Of a stretch of DNA of 64,000 bases, positions 1 to 8,644 are shown piece after piece. Both the position numbers and the translations under genes were made by a program. The notes beneath the pieces were generated by a model. The model ran no database searches and was not told the origin of the DNA. It worked only from the letters and a program-made list of their open reading frames with translations. Every line of letters begins with the position of its first letter. The first letter of the stretch is position 1. The DNA comes from Johnsonella sp. (lineage in GTDB: Bacteria > Bacillota > Clostridia > Lachnospirales > Lachnospiraceae): contig JAUMWW010000011.1 of NCBI GenBank assembly GCA_030529445.1, positions 30,597 through 94,596 on the forward strand, written 5' to 3'.

Positions 1-113
1 TCCAAATCAGTTTTGATGGCTGCCGTAACCATCGTATCTCCAAGCCCCGCTCCGCAATAGTAATAGTATGTATCCGAAGCAAGTTCCATATCTCTAAAGT
101 AAGATTTTCCCAA
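1..113 (-). CDS. Partial hypothetical protein at window edge
   Basis: The first 37 or so codons of a minus-strand gene that runs off the left edge. A TTG start at 113 has a strong GGAGGG ribosome binding site about seven bases upstream, inside the end of the preceding ATP-grasp/HAD gene, whose stop is only a few bases away. An ATG nine codons further in is an alternative start. The visible peptide contains a run of tyrosines followed by CGAGLGDTMV, a glycine-rich turn that recalls the start of some nucleotide-sugar or heptosyltransferase-like folds. That resemblance is too weak for a call. Position makes it the next member of the polysaccharide operon. Confidence 0.55.
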   Translation of the reverse strand, partial: MGKSYFRDMELASDTYYYYCGAGLGDTMVTAAIKTDL

Positions 114-115
114 GA

Positions 116-1387
116 TCAGACCCTCCAATCCAATAATACTTCTATTGCATCTACGTCAAAAACAGGTATTTTATGCTCAAGATATACCGCCTTTCTCTCC
201 GCATAAGCATTATCCACAAATATCGATTTCTTATCCTTAATGTATTTTGCCTTATTATCCTTCGGATCAATCAAATGCACCTCGTCAAATAATTTCCTCG
301 GAATCAGATAATGATCCATATCCTCAAAAATATCCGTTTCGTGCTTTGTAATGAGTACGATCTTCTTCCCTTTATTTTTGCACTGATACAGAAAAGAAAT
401 TGCCGGAAGATATACCTCTTTGTCAATAATCAAGGTATCGTCAAAATCAAAATACACCGTATCGTATTCATAATCTATTTTATACCTGGATATCAATGTG
501 CGATCCACCGTAATATGATAAGGATTCAGGATAATGTCGATATCCCAATCCATCGCATCATATACACTAAGCAGCGGAAGATTAACCCCTCTTGCCCTTG
601 CCATGCACATCGTTCCTGCACATCGGGTGGAAATTTCAAGCAGCTTCCATGCATCATCTTTATCTTTTTTCAGCTGAAACCACCAGAGTCCTCTGAACTT
701 GAGGGAAGTATTTATTTTTTGCGCAATCGATCGCAATTCATTGCTGAGCTCCACATCCGATGCCGAAACCGATACCCCCGCAAAAATCCGGTTTCTTGAA
801 CGCGGCAGAATAATCCTGAGTTCTCCTTTTCTGTCCGTGAAGCAGTCTACCGTCAATTCCTCCCCGGGAAGATATTCACAAATAACATAGTCCGAAAAAT
901 CCGCCTTCTCCGGAATATCTTCTGCCGATCTTAAAAGCTTTGCTCCGACTGCTCCCTGTCCCTCTTTCGGCTTGATAAAGACGGGAAAGTCTTCAATTTC
1001 CGTATATATTTTCGGACAGAATTCTTCTTCTTTAAATAATTCATAGGTTTCCGCCTTATTTCTGCAAATCCGCGAAGTCATCCGATCTGCCGAGATGATC
1101 TTGGCTTTGATTCTCTCCTTATTATCCGCAAAAAATTTTGCAACCGTATCATGAGTCGGAAAAACAATATCTATTTGATTCTCTTCGATCAGTCGATTGA
1201 AGGCTTCAAAAAAATCGTCATCGCTGATCATGGGAAGACCTGAAAAATAATTTTTAAACACATACTCCCCATGCTTATCTATGGAAGAGGCGCCGTAGAG
1301 CCTTATATTGACACAAGTAGAGAGTGCATCATGCAACTCGACCGAATTAATCTCTCCTGCCGGAAAAATCAAAACTCCTATTTTCAT
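116..1387 (-). CDS. ATP-grasp domain fused to HAD phosphatase-like domain
   Basis: A 423-residue protein in two parts. Residues about 1-290 look like a carbamoyl-phosphate-synthase-type ATP-grasp enzyme: an N-terminal Rossmann-like part (KIGVLIFPAG), the PVFIKPKEGQGAVGAK glycine-rich loop, EYLPGEELTVDCF, and KLLEISTRCAGTM as the metal-binding strand. Residues about 300-423 form a HAD domain with the DFDDT nucleophile motif, LITK as motif II and FVDNAYAER as motif IV. ATP-grasp enzymes join a carboxylate to an amine or thiol; the HAD part could remove phosphate. The substrate is unknown. The ATG at 1387 follows GGAG; a TTG four codons upstream is less likely. It lies in the polysaccharide operon, so modification of a sugar or its amino acid substituent is a reasonable inference. 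Confidence 0.8.
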   Translation of the reverse strand: MKIGVLIFPAGEINSVELHDALSTCVNIRLYGASSIDKHGEYVFKNYFSGLPMISDDDFFEAFNRLIEENQIDIVFPTHDTVAKFFADNKERIKAKIISADRMTSRICRNKAETYELFKEEEFCPKIYTEIEDFPVFIKPKEGQGAVGAKLLRSAEDIPEKADFSDYVICEYLPGEELTVDCFTDRKGELRIILPRSRNRIFAGVSVSASDVELSNELRSIAQKINTSLKFRGLWWFQLKKDKDDAWKLLEISTRCAGTMCMARARGVNLPLLSVYDAMDWDIDIILNPYHITVDRTLISRYKIDYEYDTVYFDFDDTLIIDKEVYLPAISFLYQCKNKGKKIVLITKHETDIFEDMDHYLIPRKLFDEVHLIDPKDNKAKYIKDKKSIFVDNAYAERKAVYLEHKIPVFDVDAIEVLLDWRV

Positions 1388-1425
1388 ATTTTTCTCCAAA
1401 TACTCTCCAAATAATAATGAAAACT

Positions 1426-2364
1426 CTATTTTCCTTTTATAAATTCCTTAACCGTATCTGCAATTATTTCCATCTCCGCTCTCGTATATCTTTGATCAAT
1501 CGGCAAGGGGCAGAGCCTGTTTTCCAATACCTTTCCGAAGCCGCCGTCTTTTTGCCCTCTCCAATATGTTGCCACAAAAATTCCTTCCGATATGAGCCTT
1601 TCTCTTAATCCCTCCCTTGAACATAAAAAGGGATATACCATAGGAATTTGCTGCTCCCTCTCAAGCTTCAATTCATTGAATTTTTCCAGGTTTTCATGCA
1701 AAAACTCATAGTTTTCAATTCTTGATTTTTTAACCTGCTCATAATCGATCGAGGAAAGAATGCTTCGTGTTAAGGAAGACATTTCCTTTATTCCTTCCCG
1801 ATCAAGAATTTCTTCATTGCGCTGAAAATCCGAATATCCTTCCCGGGCTCCGAGCTCTCGTCTTTTCAGAAGATAAGGCATTCTATCCCAAGAAATATCT
1901 TGTTCCAGTTCCATTGCCTTGTGTTCATCTGAAATATATAAGTATGCTCCATCCGAAACACCGAAAAACTTTCTTGCAGAATTAAATCCCATATTACCTT
2001 GTCTGATCGAAAAAAAACTTTGAGAATCATCAATAATTAGATTTTTAACCGTTTCTTTCATTCTTCTAACTTGCCTTGCAGATATGCCAAAATAATTTGT
2101 ATATAAGACAAAATCACCCTGTTTAAATTTTATCTTAGGCATCATATTCTCATCAATATCATAGAACGAGTATTTGCAATTCTCTGTCTCAAGAACGTCC
2201 CATATAATCGGACAGGTATATGCCGGTATCCATATCATTTTTATTCCCAAGACTCTGATAAAATATCTCAAACAGCTTCTTCCAGAATTCAATCTTATAC
2301 AATCTTGGTAATATTCCTTTTCTTTTTTGAGCTCAAGCTCAAAATATCCGCCTATCTCTCTCAT
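1426..2364 (-). CDS. DegT/DnrJ-like PLP-dependent transferase family protein
   Basis: A 312-residue protein with the look of a degenerate fold-type I PLP enzyme of the DegT/DnrJ/EryC1/StrS superfamily. It has an early GRSCLRYF segment, PAYTCP, LIIDDSQSFF (the aspartate that holds the pyridine nitrogen) and SARKFFGVSDGAYLY, where the lysine is the expected Schiff-base residue. It is shorter than usual sugar aminotransferases (about 370-400 residues) and the C-terminal domain is reduced. Members of this kind occur in O-antigen and capsule clusters, often next to WbqC-like genes as here. It starts only four bases after the WbqC gene, so the two are co-transcribed. The exact acceptor sugar cannot be told. 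Confidence 0.75.
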   Translation of the reverse strand: MREIGGYFELELKKEKEYYQDCIRLNSGRSCLRYFIRVLGIKMIWIPAYTCPIIWDVLETENCKYSFYDIDENMMPKIKFKQGDFVLYTNYFGISARQVRRMKETVKNLIIDDSQSFFSIRQGNMGFNSARKFFGVSDGAYLYISDEHKAMELEQDISWDRMPYLLKRRELGAREGYSDFQRNEEILDREGIKEMSSLTRSILSSIDYEQVKKSRIENYEFLHENLEKFNELKLEREQQIPMVYPFLCSREGLRERLISEGIFVATYWRGQKDGGFGKVLENRLCPLPIDQRYTRAEMEIIADTVKEFIKGK

Positions 2365-2368
2365 TATC

Positions 2369-3079
2369 TTATACTTCCAAACTATAATCAGAAAGCATCT
2401 TTTTTATTTCTTCCTTACTGTTAAACATCATTACATCCACAATGGATAAATTCGGCACAAATTCATTATTGAATTGTTTATAAACTATATCTCCGGTCTT
2501 AAGAAAATTGAGCTTAAGCCCCTCTTTTTCAAAGTCTTTGCTTTCATAAAGCTCCTTTCCTCCGATTGCATTAATATAGGTATCTCCTCCTAAGTGCTTG
2601 CAAATTTCTATTACGCGCGCTTCTTTCTTAAGATCATTGTTTTTTTCGATCTTTGAAGAAAGAATCAGTTCTGTCTCTATTTGCAAATATTTGCAGATTT
2701 CTCTGATAGAATTTTCAATGAAACAAGATAAATTATTTGTTTCAAAGTAAACTATTTCCTCCAAAACTGCATATACCTCCTGATAAAATGGAGCCTTTTT
2801 ATATGCCATCGTAAAGGTCGAAAGTAATTTTTCCATCGGATTATATTTCTCTTTGGAGGGCATTAATTCAACTTCATTTATCTTCTTAAATGAACTTGCT
2901 TCTTTCATAATAATATTAAAAATCTTTGCCTCCCCTTGATAAAGATAGCGATTTCGATTAATCCAACCACCTTTTATAAAATTCACATCATCATAAATGA
3001 CATATTTGTCTACACATTGAATTAACTGCCAGTAACCAATATATGGCAAAAAATATGGCTGCATAATACCTATTTTCAA
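2369..3079 (-). CDS. WbqC-like family protein
   Basis: A 236-residue protein opening with MKIGIMQPYFLPYIGYWQL, followed by YVIYDDVNFIKGGWINRNR, which are the signature segments of the WbqC-like family. These proteins are found in O-antigen and capsule gene clusters, where they are thought to help add amino-acid-like or acyl groups to sugars. Their biochemistry is poorly known. The start is a TTG at 3079 preceded by GGAGGTG, a clear ribosome binding site. It is tightly packed between a GT2 glycosyltransferase and the DegT-like gene. Confidence 0.88.
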   Translation of the reverse strand: MKIGIMQPYFLPYIGYWQLIQCVDKYVIYDDVNFIKGGWINRNRYLYQGEAKIFNIIMKEASSFKKINEVELMPSKEKYNPMEKLLSTFTMAYKKAPFYQEVYAVLEEIVYFETNNLSCFIENSIREICKYLQIETELILSSKIEKNNDLKKEARVIEICKHLGGDTYINAIGGKELYESKDFEKEGLKLNFLKTGDIVYKQFNNEFVPNLSIVDVMMFNSKEEIKKMLSDYSLEV

Positions 3080-3097
3080 TCTTACACCTCCAAATTG

Positions 3098-4000
3098 CTA
3101 TCCTTTAAAATGTATTCTATATATTTTTTTCAATAATGTAAAGTTTTTTAAAGACGGGCGGAAGAAAAACTTAAGCGTCGCTCTTAATACCAAATTTCTT
3201 TCAAAATCTGAAAATACAATATTTTCCCCGGTATTTTCATGTATATACATTTCCAGCTTCTTGCTTAACTCATAATCTGTCAGATAGGAATGAAAATCAC
3301 TATATATCCGATGGGTTGCATTGCTCTTATTCTCTGTATGTATTCTGTATGCAGCCATGATTTCGGGGATCCTGTATATCTTTCCCCTGCAGGCAAGCAT
3401 GACCGCTATCGTCCGATCCGCTATTGTATAATGAATTCTGCTGATCGTATCCGGAGAACAATCGGCATGGAATATATTTTTATGCAAAACGGAAACTGGA
3501 TGACCGGGAAGAAAAATCCCCCGAAAATCTTCCAGCCCATACTCTCTTTTCTCGGAAATCCAGCTTATCTTCTGGTCTTTTAATGGGTTTCCTTCCCTGT
3601 CTACCCTGGATACATCATGTGTACACGCAATATATGAAGGATTTTCTTCAAGAAAACTCACCTGTATATGAAGCTTGTTTTGATCCGTCCAATAATCATC
3701 TCCCTCACAGCCTGCAATATATTTTCCCCTGCATTGTTTTAAGAGATCTACCAGATTATTCGCAGGACCGATATTCTTTTCCCGCAGTGTCGCCCTTATG
3801 ATATCGGGATATCTCTTTGCATATTCTTTTACGATCTGAGCGGTTCCGTCTCCGGAGGCATCATCTCCGATTAAAACTTCTATCTTAAAATCGGCAAGCT
3901 GAGCCAAAACGCTTTCTATCGCCTGAGAAATATAATCACGGTGATTATAGGTGAGCATCACCACACTCACCTTCACCGATTCCTTCTCTTCTGTCAACAT
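3098..4000 (-). CDS. Glycosyltransferase family 2
   Basis: A 300-residue GT-A fold glycosyltransferase. Residues 10-110 hold the nucleotide-sugar-binding half: VSVVMLTYNHRDYISQAIESV, then LIGDDASGDGT (first acidic motif) and GCEGDDYW, the DXD-like metal-binding motif. The C-terminal third is basic and helical (FFRPSLKNFTLLKKIYRIHFKG), suggesting peripheral attachment to the inner face of the membrane. It probably adds one sugar to a lipid-linked repeat unit of the surface polysaccharide. AAAGGA lies eight bases before the ATG. Confidence 0.9.
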   Translation of the reverse strand: MLTEEKESVKVSVVMLTYNHRDYISQAIESVLAQLADFKIEVLIGDDASGDGTAQIVKEYAKRYPDIIRATLREKNIGPANNLVDLLKQCRGKYIAGCEGDDYWTDQNKLHIQVSFLEENPSYIACTHDVSRVDREGNPLKDQKISWISEKREYGLEDFRGIFLPGHPVSVLHKNIFHADCSPDTISRIHYTIADRTIAVMLACRGKIYRIPEIMAAYRIHTENKSNATHRIYSDFHSYLTDYELSKKLEMYIHENTGENIVFSDFERNLVLRATLKFFFRPSLKNFTLLKKIYRIHFKG

Positions 4001-4018
4001 CCTCTTATTCCTTTATGA

Positions 4019-4387
4019 CTAAAGCTTATCATCTATACGAATTTTTACATCACAGCCCCTGTCTCTGTCCTGATTAACGGCATAAGCCATATCCAAGCCC
4101 GAGGGCTTCCTGTCATTAAAGAGTATTCTCTCTCCAAATGGTATATTATTCAGGATGGAATTGTAACGGATTCCGTTTTTCAATAAAAACTCTTCGGTTT
4201 CTTCCATTACCTCATCCGCTCTTGCCGTCAGAATAATAATATAATCTTCTTCGGGAATCTGTGCAAAGAGCTCTTTTACTCCGGGGAGGAGAATATCTCC
4301 TCCCTCTTTATAGCCGTTATGGCGAAGCAGGGTTCCGTCCAAATCGAAAATCCAAGTTTTCGGCAATGATGACAGGTTCAATATCAA
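4019..4387 (-). CDS. Small HAD-family phosphatase
   Basis: A 122-residue minimal HAD-like protein. It has IFDLDGTLL (nucleophile and acid-base aspartates), IIILTAR (motif II) and GERILFNDRKPSGL, where lysine and downstream acidic residues would complete the site. There is no cap domain, so it could act on a bulky phosphosugar. The TTG start at 4387 overlaps the TGA stop of the preceding fusion gene (TTGA), and GGAG lies eight bases upstream, so the two are translationally coupled. Together with the sugar kinase at 8641-9639 and the nucleotidyltransferase domain next door, it could supply the dephosphorylation step of a nucleotide-sugar pathway. Confidence 0.82.
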   Translation of the reverse strand: MILNLSSLPKTWIFDLDGTLLRHNGYKEGGDILLPGVKELFAQIPEEDYIIILTARADEVMEETEEFLLKNGIRYNSILNNIPFGERILFNDRKPSGLDMAYAVNQDRDRGCDVKIRIDDKL

Positions 4388-6768
4388 TTTGCTATCTCCT
4401 CTAAAAGTTCATCCAAGATTTCCTCAAATAAATAAGTTCCGTTATAAAATGCGCCGCAGATCGAATCATAATCTTCCCATGCATATGTGGTAAGAGAGAG
4501 CCAGATCAGCACATGGAGGAATTTAATCTTTTTAGAATTGCAATTCGGAATATTGCTCAAATAGTAATCGGCAAGATCCCTCCAGCCGTTTGTTTCAATC
4601 CTGAGGTTTACGCTCTTATCGAAAATATCAAGCTCAAACTTCTTATTGTTGAACTGATCATAATCTCCGTATATGGAGTAATACACCTTTGCCCAGTCAT
4701 AATCTGCATCTCCGTAAAACTCGGTGCTTCCGAAATATCCCCTCGGATCGATGAAAATCACATTCAGTTCCTTATCAACCATCGTATTGGAAAAGGTACA
4801 GTCTCCGTGAATCAGAGCAAAATCTTCCTTTTGGTCAATGCAAAGCTTTTCCACCAATTTCCGGATCTCATCTCTGTAAAAGAAAGGATTTCGGCAATCT
4901 TTTCCGTTAATTTCAATGCTTTCCTCTCCCGCAAATGGAATCAGATTCCTTACCTTATCGATTCGATTGAAGGTCTTATGATAGTAAGTCTCCATGATGC
5001 TGAAATTATCTGCCGGTTCGGAAGCAAAGGAATGAAGCTTGTTTAAAGAAGCGATCAGAGAATCGATAACCTTCTTCTTCTCTTCCTCGCCAAGCTCTAC
5101 TCTGTAAATATTATCGCCGTCTATTTTTTCCATCACCAGAGGATCATACTCATAAATCATCGGTATTTGTTTGAAATTATACTTCCTCAGCTCCTTATAC
5201 CACTTGATTTCCATCACGGCAAGCTGTCTTCCCTGGTCATCCACCGGACGCTTAATCAGCATATCTCCTCTGTCCTCTATGCTGTTAAATGGTCTGCACC
5301 TGAACATGCTTTTGTTTTGATTGGCTTTTTCTATCGCATCCAAAGTTCCGGTTTCTATCGTTTTTTGCAGAGGAAGCCTCTCGAAACCGATACCGCGTGA
5401 TTGCAGCCATCTGACAAACTCTCCGCTTTCCGGCACTTCCCGCAAAAGCTCTTTATCTTCAAAAATAAACATGCCGGCAACACCGTCTTCCACGGAGGGA
5501 AGCTCTGCAAATTCTCCGTCCTTATAGGACCATCTGCATTCAAACTCCTCCGAAATACCGATGATGTTTCCTCTTGTTTTGTCTATATCCAATTCCTTAT
5601 CCAGGATCAGATCCGACCAAATCAGCATAAATCTGGTATCATCCGGAATACCGGCAAGAGCCTGTTTAATTCCTCCGCAGGTTCCCGTTCCGCTCGCATT
5701 AACGGTGATGCAGTATACAAAACCGAAAGCCTCCAGATATTTTTGCAAAACATCATGTTTATAATCTCCGATAATAATATATTTCTTATTCGGATATTTT
5801 CTGAATAAATGAAAAATAATCGGAAGATTATCCACGGGAACGATACCCTTAGGCTTATTCTTCGTCAGAGTTTTTAAGCGTGTTCCCTTGCCTCCCGCCT
5901 GAATCACAATGTATTCCACTTCCTCTCCCTCGACGGAAGCTTCGATTTCCTCGATCTGACTCTTGATATACTCATCGCAAACCTCTATTGCATTCCCTTT
6001 CATCACCACATTTCCTTTCTCAAGCCAAAGTGCATGATCGCAAAGTCTTTTAACGGAATCTATTGCATGCGATACATAAATTAATGTCGTTCCCCCATCT
6101 AAAAGCTCATGCATTCTCTTTTCGCATTTCTGCTGAAAAGCAAAATCTCCTACGGCAAGCACCTCATCACAGATCAGAATATCCGCCCTTGCCATCGTCG
6201 CTATCGCAAAACCGAGTCTTGCCGCCATACCGGAAGAATAATTCTTGATCGGCATATCCAAAAAATTTTCAAGTTCTGCAAATTCAACGATCTCATCGAA
6301 ATGATCCTTCATGAATTTTTCATCATGTCCGAGCACCGCCCCGTTGAGAAAAATATTCTCTCTTGCGGTAAGCTCCGCATCAAATCCGGCTCCGAGCTCG
6401 ATCAGAGGCGCGATGCTTCCGCTCACCCTTACCTTTCCTTTATAAGGCTTTAATATTCCGCTGATCAGCTTGAGCAATGTCGATTTGCCCGAACCGTTCG
6501 TTCCGATCAGTCCCCATGCCTCACCCTCTTTAATCTCCAGAGAAACATTCTTTAAGGCAAGAAACTCTTTAAACATCAGCTCTCTTTTGATAAACTTGAT
6601 GAAATACTCTTTTAAATTATCTATCTTTTCGGAAGCCATATTAAATCTTACGGTGATATCATCAACCTTTACGACCGTTCTCGCCTCTTCCTTTTTATCA
6701 TGCTCAAAATCGGCATAATCCTTCTTTATCTCCTCTGTAGCGTCCGTTCCCGTCTTTTCAGATTTCAC
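4384..6768 (-). CDS. Three-domain fusion: polysaccharide-export ATPase, nucleotidyltransferase, small-molecule kinase
   Basis: A 794-residue protein with three joined enzymes. Residues 30-275 are an ABC ATPase of the Wzt/TagH type: Walker A GTNGSGKST at 89-97, signature NYSSGMAARL near 176-185, Walker B ILICDE at 197-202, H-loop His234. Residues 284-485 are a sugar-phosphate nucleotidyltransferase: AGGKGTRL at 291-298, KPKG at 305-308 and WSDLIL near 384-389. Residues 500-790 resemble an aminoglycoside/choline kinase-like phosphotransferase: HGDCTFSN at 654-661 and FIDPRG at 672-677. The ATPase pairs with the permease gene 19 bases upstream. The rest recalls a LicC/LicA-type activation pair on one chain. 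No frameshift or weak linker is visible; the reading frame is continuous and coding-like throughout. Confidence 0.88.
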   Translation of the reverse strand: MKSEKTGTDATEEIKKDYADFEHDKKEEARTVVKVDDITVRFNMASEKIDNLKEYFIKFIKRELMFKEFLALKNVSLEIKEGEAWGLIGTNGSGKSTLLKLISGILKPYKGKVRVSGSIAPLIELGAGFDAELTARENIFLNGAVLGHDEKFMKDHFDEIVEFAELENFLDMPIKNYSSGMAARLGFAIATMARADILICDEVLAVGDFAFQQKCEKRMHELLDGGTTLIYVSHAIDSVKRLCDHALWLEKGNVVMKGNAIEVCDEYIKSQIEEIEASVEGEEVEYIVIQAGGKGTRLKTLTKNKPKGIVPVDNLPIIFHLFRKYPNKKYIIIGDYKHDVLQKYLEAFGFVYCITVNASGTGTCGGIKQALAGIPDDTRFMLIWSDLILDKELDIDKTRGNIIGISEEFECRWSYKDGEFAELPSVEDGVAGMFIFEDKELLREVPESGEFVRWLQSRGIGFERLPLQKTIETGTLDAIEKANQNKSMFRCRPFNSIEDRGDMLIKRPVDDQGRQLAVMEIKWYKELRKYNFKQIPMIYEYDPLVMEKIDGDNIYRVELGEEEKKKVIDSLIASLNKLHSFASEPADNFSIMETYYHKTFNRIDKVRNLIPFAGEESIEINGKDCRNPFFYRDEIRKLVEKLCIDQKEDFALIHGDCTFSNTMVDKELNVIFIDPRGYFGSTEFYGDADYDWAKVYYSIYGDYDQFNNKKFELDIFDKSVNLRIETNGWRDLADYYLSNIPNCNSKKIKFLHVLIWLSLTTYAWEDYDSICGAFYNGTYLFEEILDELLEEIAN

Positions 6769-6787
6769 TTTAAATCCACCTCTTATA

Positions 6788-7576
6788 TTAAATATATAGT
6801 ATAAACTTATCCTGCGTCTTCAAAAACGCAAAAGTGCCTATCATAATGGAAGCAATTGCCCAGATTATGCCCGCCTTGATCATCTGCGCCGGCGGAAAAA
6901 CATTATCCAGCACAAGCATTCTGAACTGCGTAATATATCCGTAAAGCGGATTGAAGGTTATAATCAATTCTGCCATCCACTCCTCCAGCATCGATATCGG
7001 ATAAAAAATCGGCGTCAAATACATCCATGCGGTTAAAAATGCGCCGTAGATATATTGAATATCCCTGAAAAACACCGTTGCCTGTGCAAGCAAAAGCCCC
7101 AAACCTACGCAGAAGATATAGACCTGCAAAAGCACAAAGGGAATAAAGAGCATGTTGAGATTCAATTTTACATTGCTTACGAAAAAAACGATAATCATCG
7201 CTCCGAGTGCAAAGAGAGTATTTACAAAGGAACTCGTAACCTTGGAAACGGTGAAAATATATTTCGGGACATAGGTTTTTTTCAACAATGCCGCATTGCC
7301 GGTAATCGACCACATCGCCTGATTTGTCGCCTCCGAAACAAAGTTGAAAATGGTCTGACCTATGATTAGATATACCGGATAATTGCTGATATCAAATCTG
7401 AACATATTGGAAAAAACCATTACCATGATAATCATAATCAGCAAGGGATTCATGATACTCCAGATATAACCGAGAAAGCTTCTTCTGTATTTCAGTTTGA
7501 TATCCTTGAAAATCAGCTGTCTGAGCAGAGGCTCATAATGTTTATATGTATTGATTCTGTCTATAAATTTTGACAT
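6788..7576 (-). CDS. ABC-2 type polysaccharide/teichoic acid export permease
   Basis: A 262-residue integral membrane protein of the Wzm/TagG/RfbA family. The cytoplasmic N-terminus (LLRQLIFKDIKLKYRRSFLGYIWSIMNPLL) is the typical entry of the family, followed by about six membrane helices, for example LIMIIMVMVFSNMF and MLFIPFVLLQVYIFCVGLGL. It forms the channel through which a finished lipid-linked glycan crosses the membrane, powered by the ATPase domain of the next gene, 19 bases downstream. Confidence 0.93.
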   Translation of the reverse strand: MSKFIDRINTYKHYEPLLRQLIFKDIKLKYRRSFLGYIWSIMNPLLIMIIMVMVFSNMFRFDISNYPVYLIIGQTIFNFVSEATNQAMWSITGNAALLKKTYVPKYIFTVSKVTSSFVNTLFALGAMIIVFFVSNVKLNLNMLFIPFVLLQVYIFCVGLGLLLAQATVFFRDIQYIYGAFLTAWMYLTPIFYPISMLEEWMAELIITFNPLYGYITQFRMLVLDNVFPPAQMIKAGIIWAIASIMIGTFAFLKTQDKFILYI

Positions 7577-7603
7577 CTTTAAAAAATCCTTCCCGAAGCA
7601 TTC

Positions 7604-8644
7604 CTATCTTCCATAAAATAATTTTACCATTATTGAAATCGGAGAAAAACTGAGATAATTCGTCATTCTCAACAGCTTAATCGCCTTATTGATATTCCTG
7701 TCGTAAATACCCGGATGCTTCTGCTTTAAGTTTTGTTCAAAGGCGATCAGCTCCTTTTTCTTCCCGTGAGACAAGGGATAGCTGAGCAGTATTTTTGCCT
7801 TTCCCGCAATAATCCTTGCTATAATTCTTGCAATATAGCTCTTCTTTTCCGGTGAACATGGGATCTCCTTCTCAAGCCTCTCATAAAAAGAAAAAAGCGA
7901 AGAAAGCACCTTATCGTACTGGAGCTCGTTGGACTGCATTTTTTTAATATCTACGCTCTGTCCCTTCGTGCCGATCCGATAATAATATACAAAGTCCTCG
8001 ATAAAAGAAACCGTCTTTACATAGGGAATCGGATAGAGGATGTATTCGCTGTCCACATAATACATCTTCTCGTCGATCAAAATATTGTTTTTCTGCAATA
8101 TCCCGGTTTTTATCGTCATATTATGCATCTTGATATAAAGCTTGTCGGCGATTTCATCGAAAACATAGCTGCGGTGATACTCCACTCCCTCAAATGCCTT
8201 TTTGATCTCCGCCTTGAGAGCAAAACTTGTAATATCGCCGGAACCGTTATCAAATGCCCATAAAAATCCCGAATAAACAATATCCGCGTCTCCCGCCCCA
8301 AGCTCTTTTACCAAGTTGATAAATCCCTTCCGATCTACCCAATCATCCGCATCGATGACCTTGAAATACTTCCCTCTCGCATATTTGATCCCATAATTGA
8401 TTCCGGAACCATGCCCCCCGTTTTCTTTAGAATACACCTTAAAGCTCTCCGGGAATTTCCTTTGGTATTCTTCCGCAATCCTCAGCGAATCGTCTGTCGA
8501 GCCGTCATTGATAATCAAAACTTCGATATGGGGAAGAATCTCCGGAATGCAGAACGACTCGCAATTATCCCTTAAATATGCCTGCGCATTATAGGTCGGA
8601 ACGACTACGGAGAGGAGCTTTTCATTTTTATTTTCTGTTATCAC
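7604..8644 (-). CDS. Glycosyltransferase family 2
   Basis: A 346-residue glycosyltransferase. The GT-A part is clear: LLSVVVPTYNAQAYLRDN, LIINDGSTDDS, and KYFKVIDADDWVDRKGF carrying the DXD motif near residue 100. The remaining 200 residues are helical and resemble the extra C-terminal region of teichoic-acid or capsule GT2 enzymes. The GTG start at 8644 overlaps the stop of the sugar kinase (GTGA), with GAGGTG just upstream, so translation is coupled. It probably acts in assembly of the exported glycan. Confidence 0.9.
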   Translation of the reverse strand: MITENKNEKLLSVVVPTYNAQAYLRDNCESFCIPEILPHIEVLIINDGSTDDSLRIAEEYQRKFPESFKVYSKENGGHGSGINYGIKYARGKYFKVIDADDWVDRKGFINLVKELGAGDADIVYSGFLWAFDNGSGDITSFALKAEIKKAFEGVEYHRSYVFDEIADKLYIKMHNMTIKTGILQKNNILIDEKMYYVDSEYILYPIPYVKTVSFIEDFVYYYRIGTKGQSVDIKKMQSNELQYDKVLSSLFSFYERLEKEIPCSPEKKSYIARIIARIIAGKAKILLSYPLSHGKKKELIAFEQNLKQKHPGIYDRNINKAIKLLRMTNYLSFSPISIMVKLFYGR

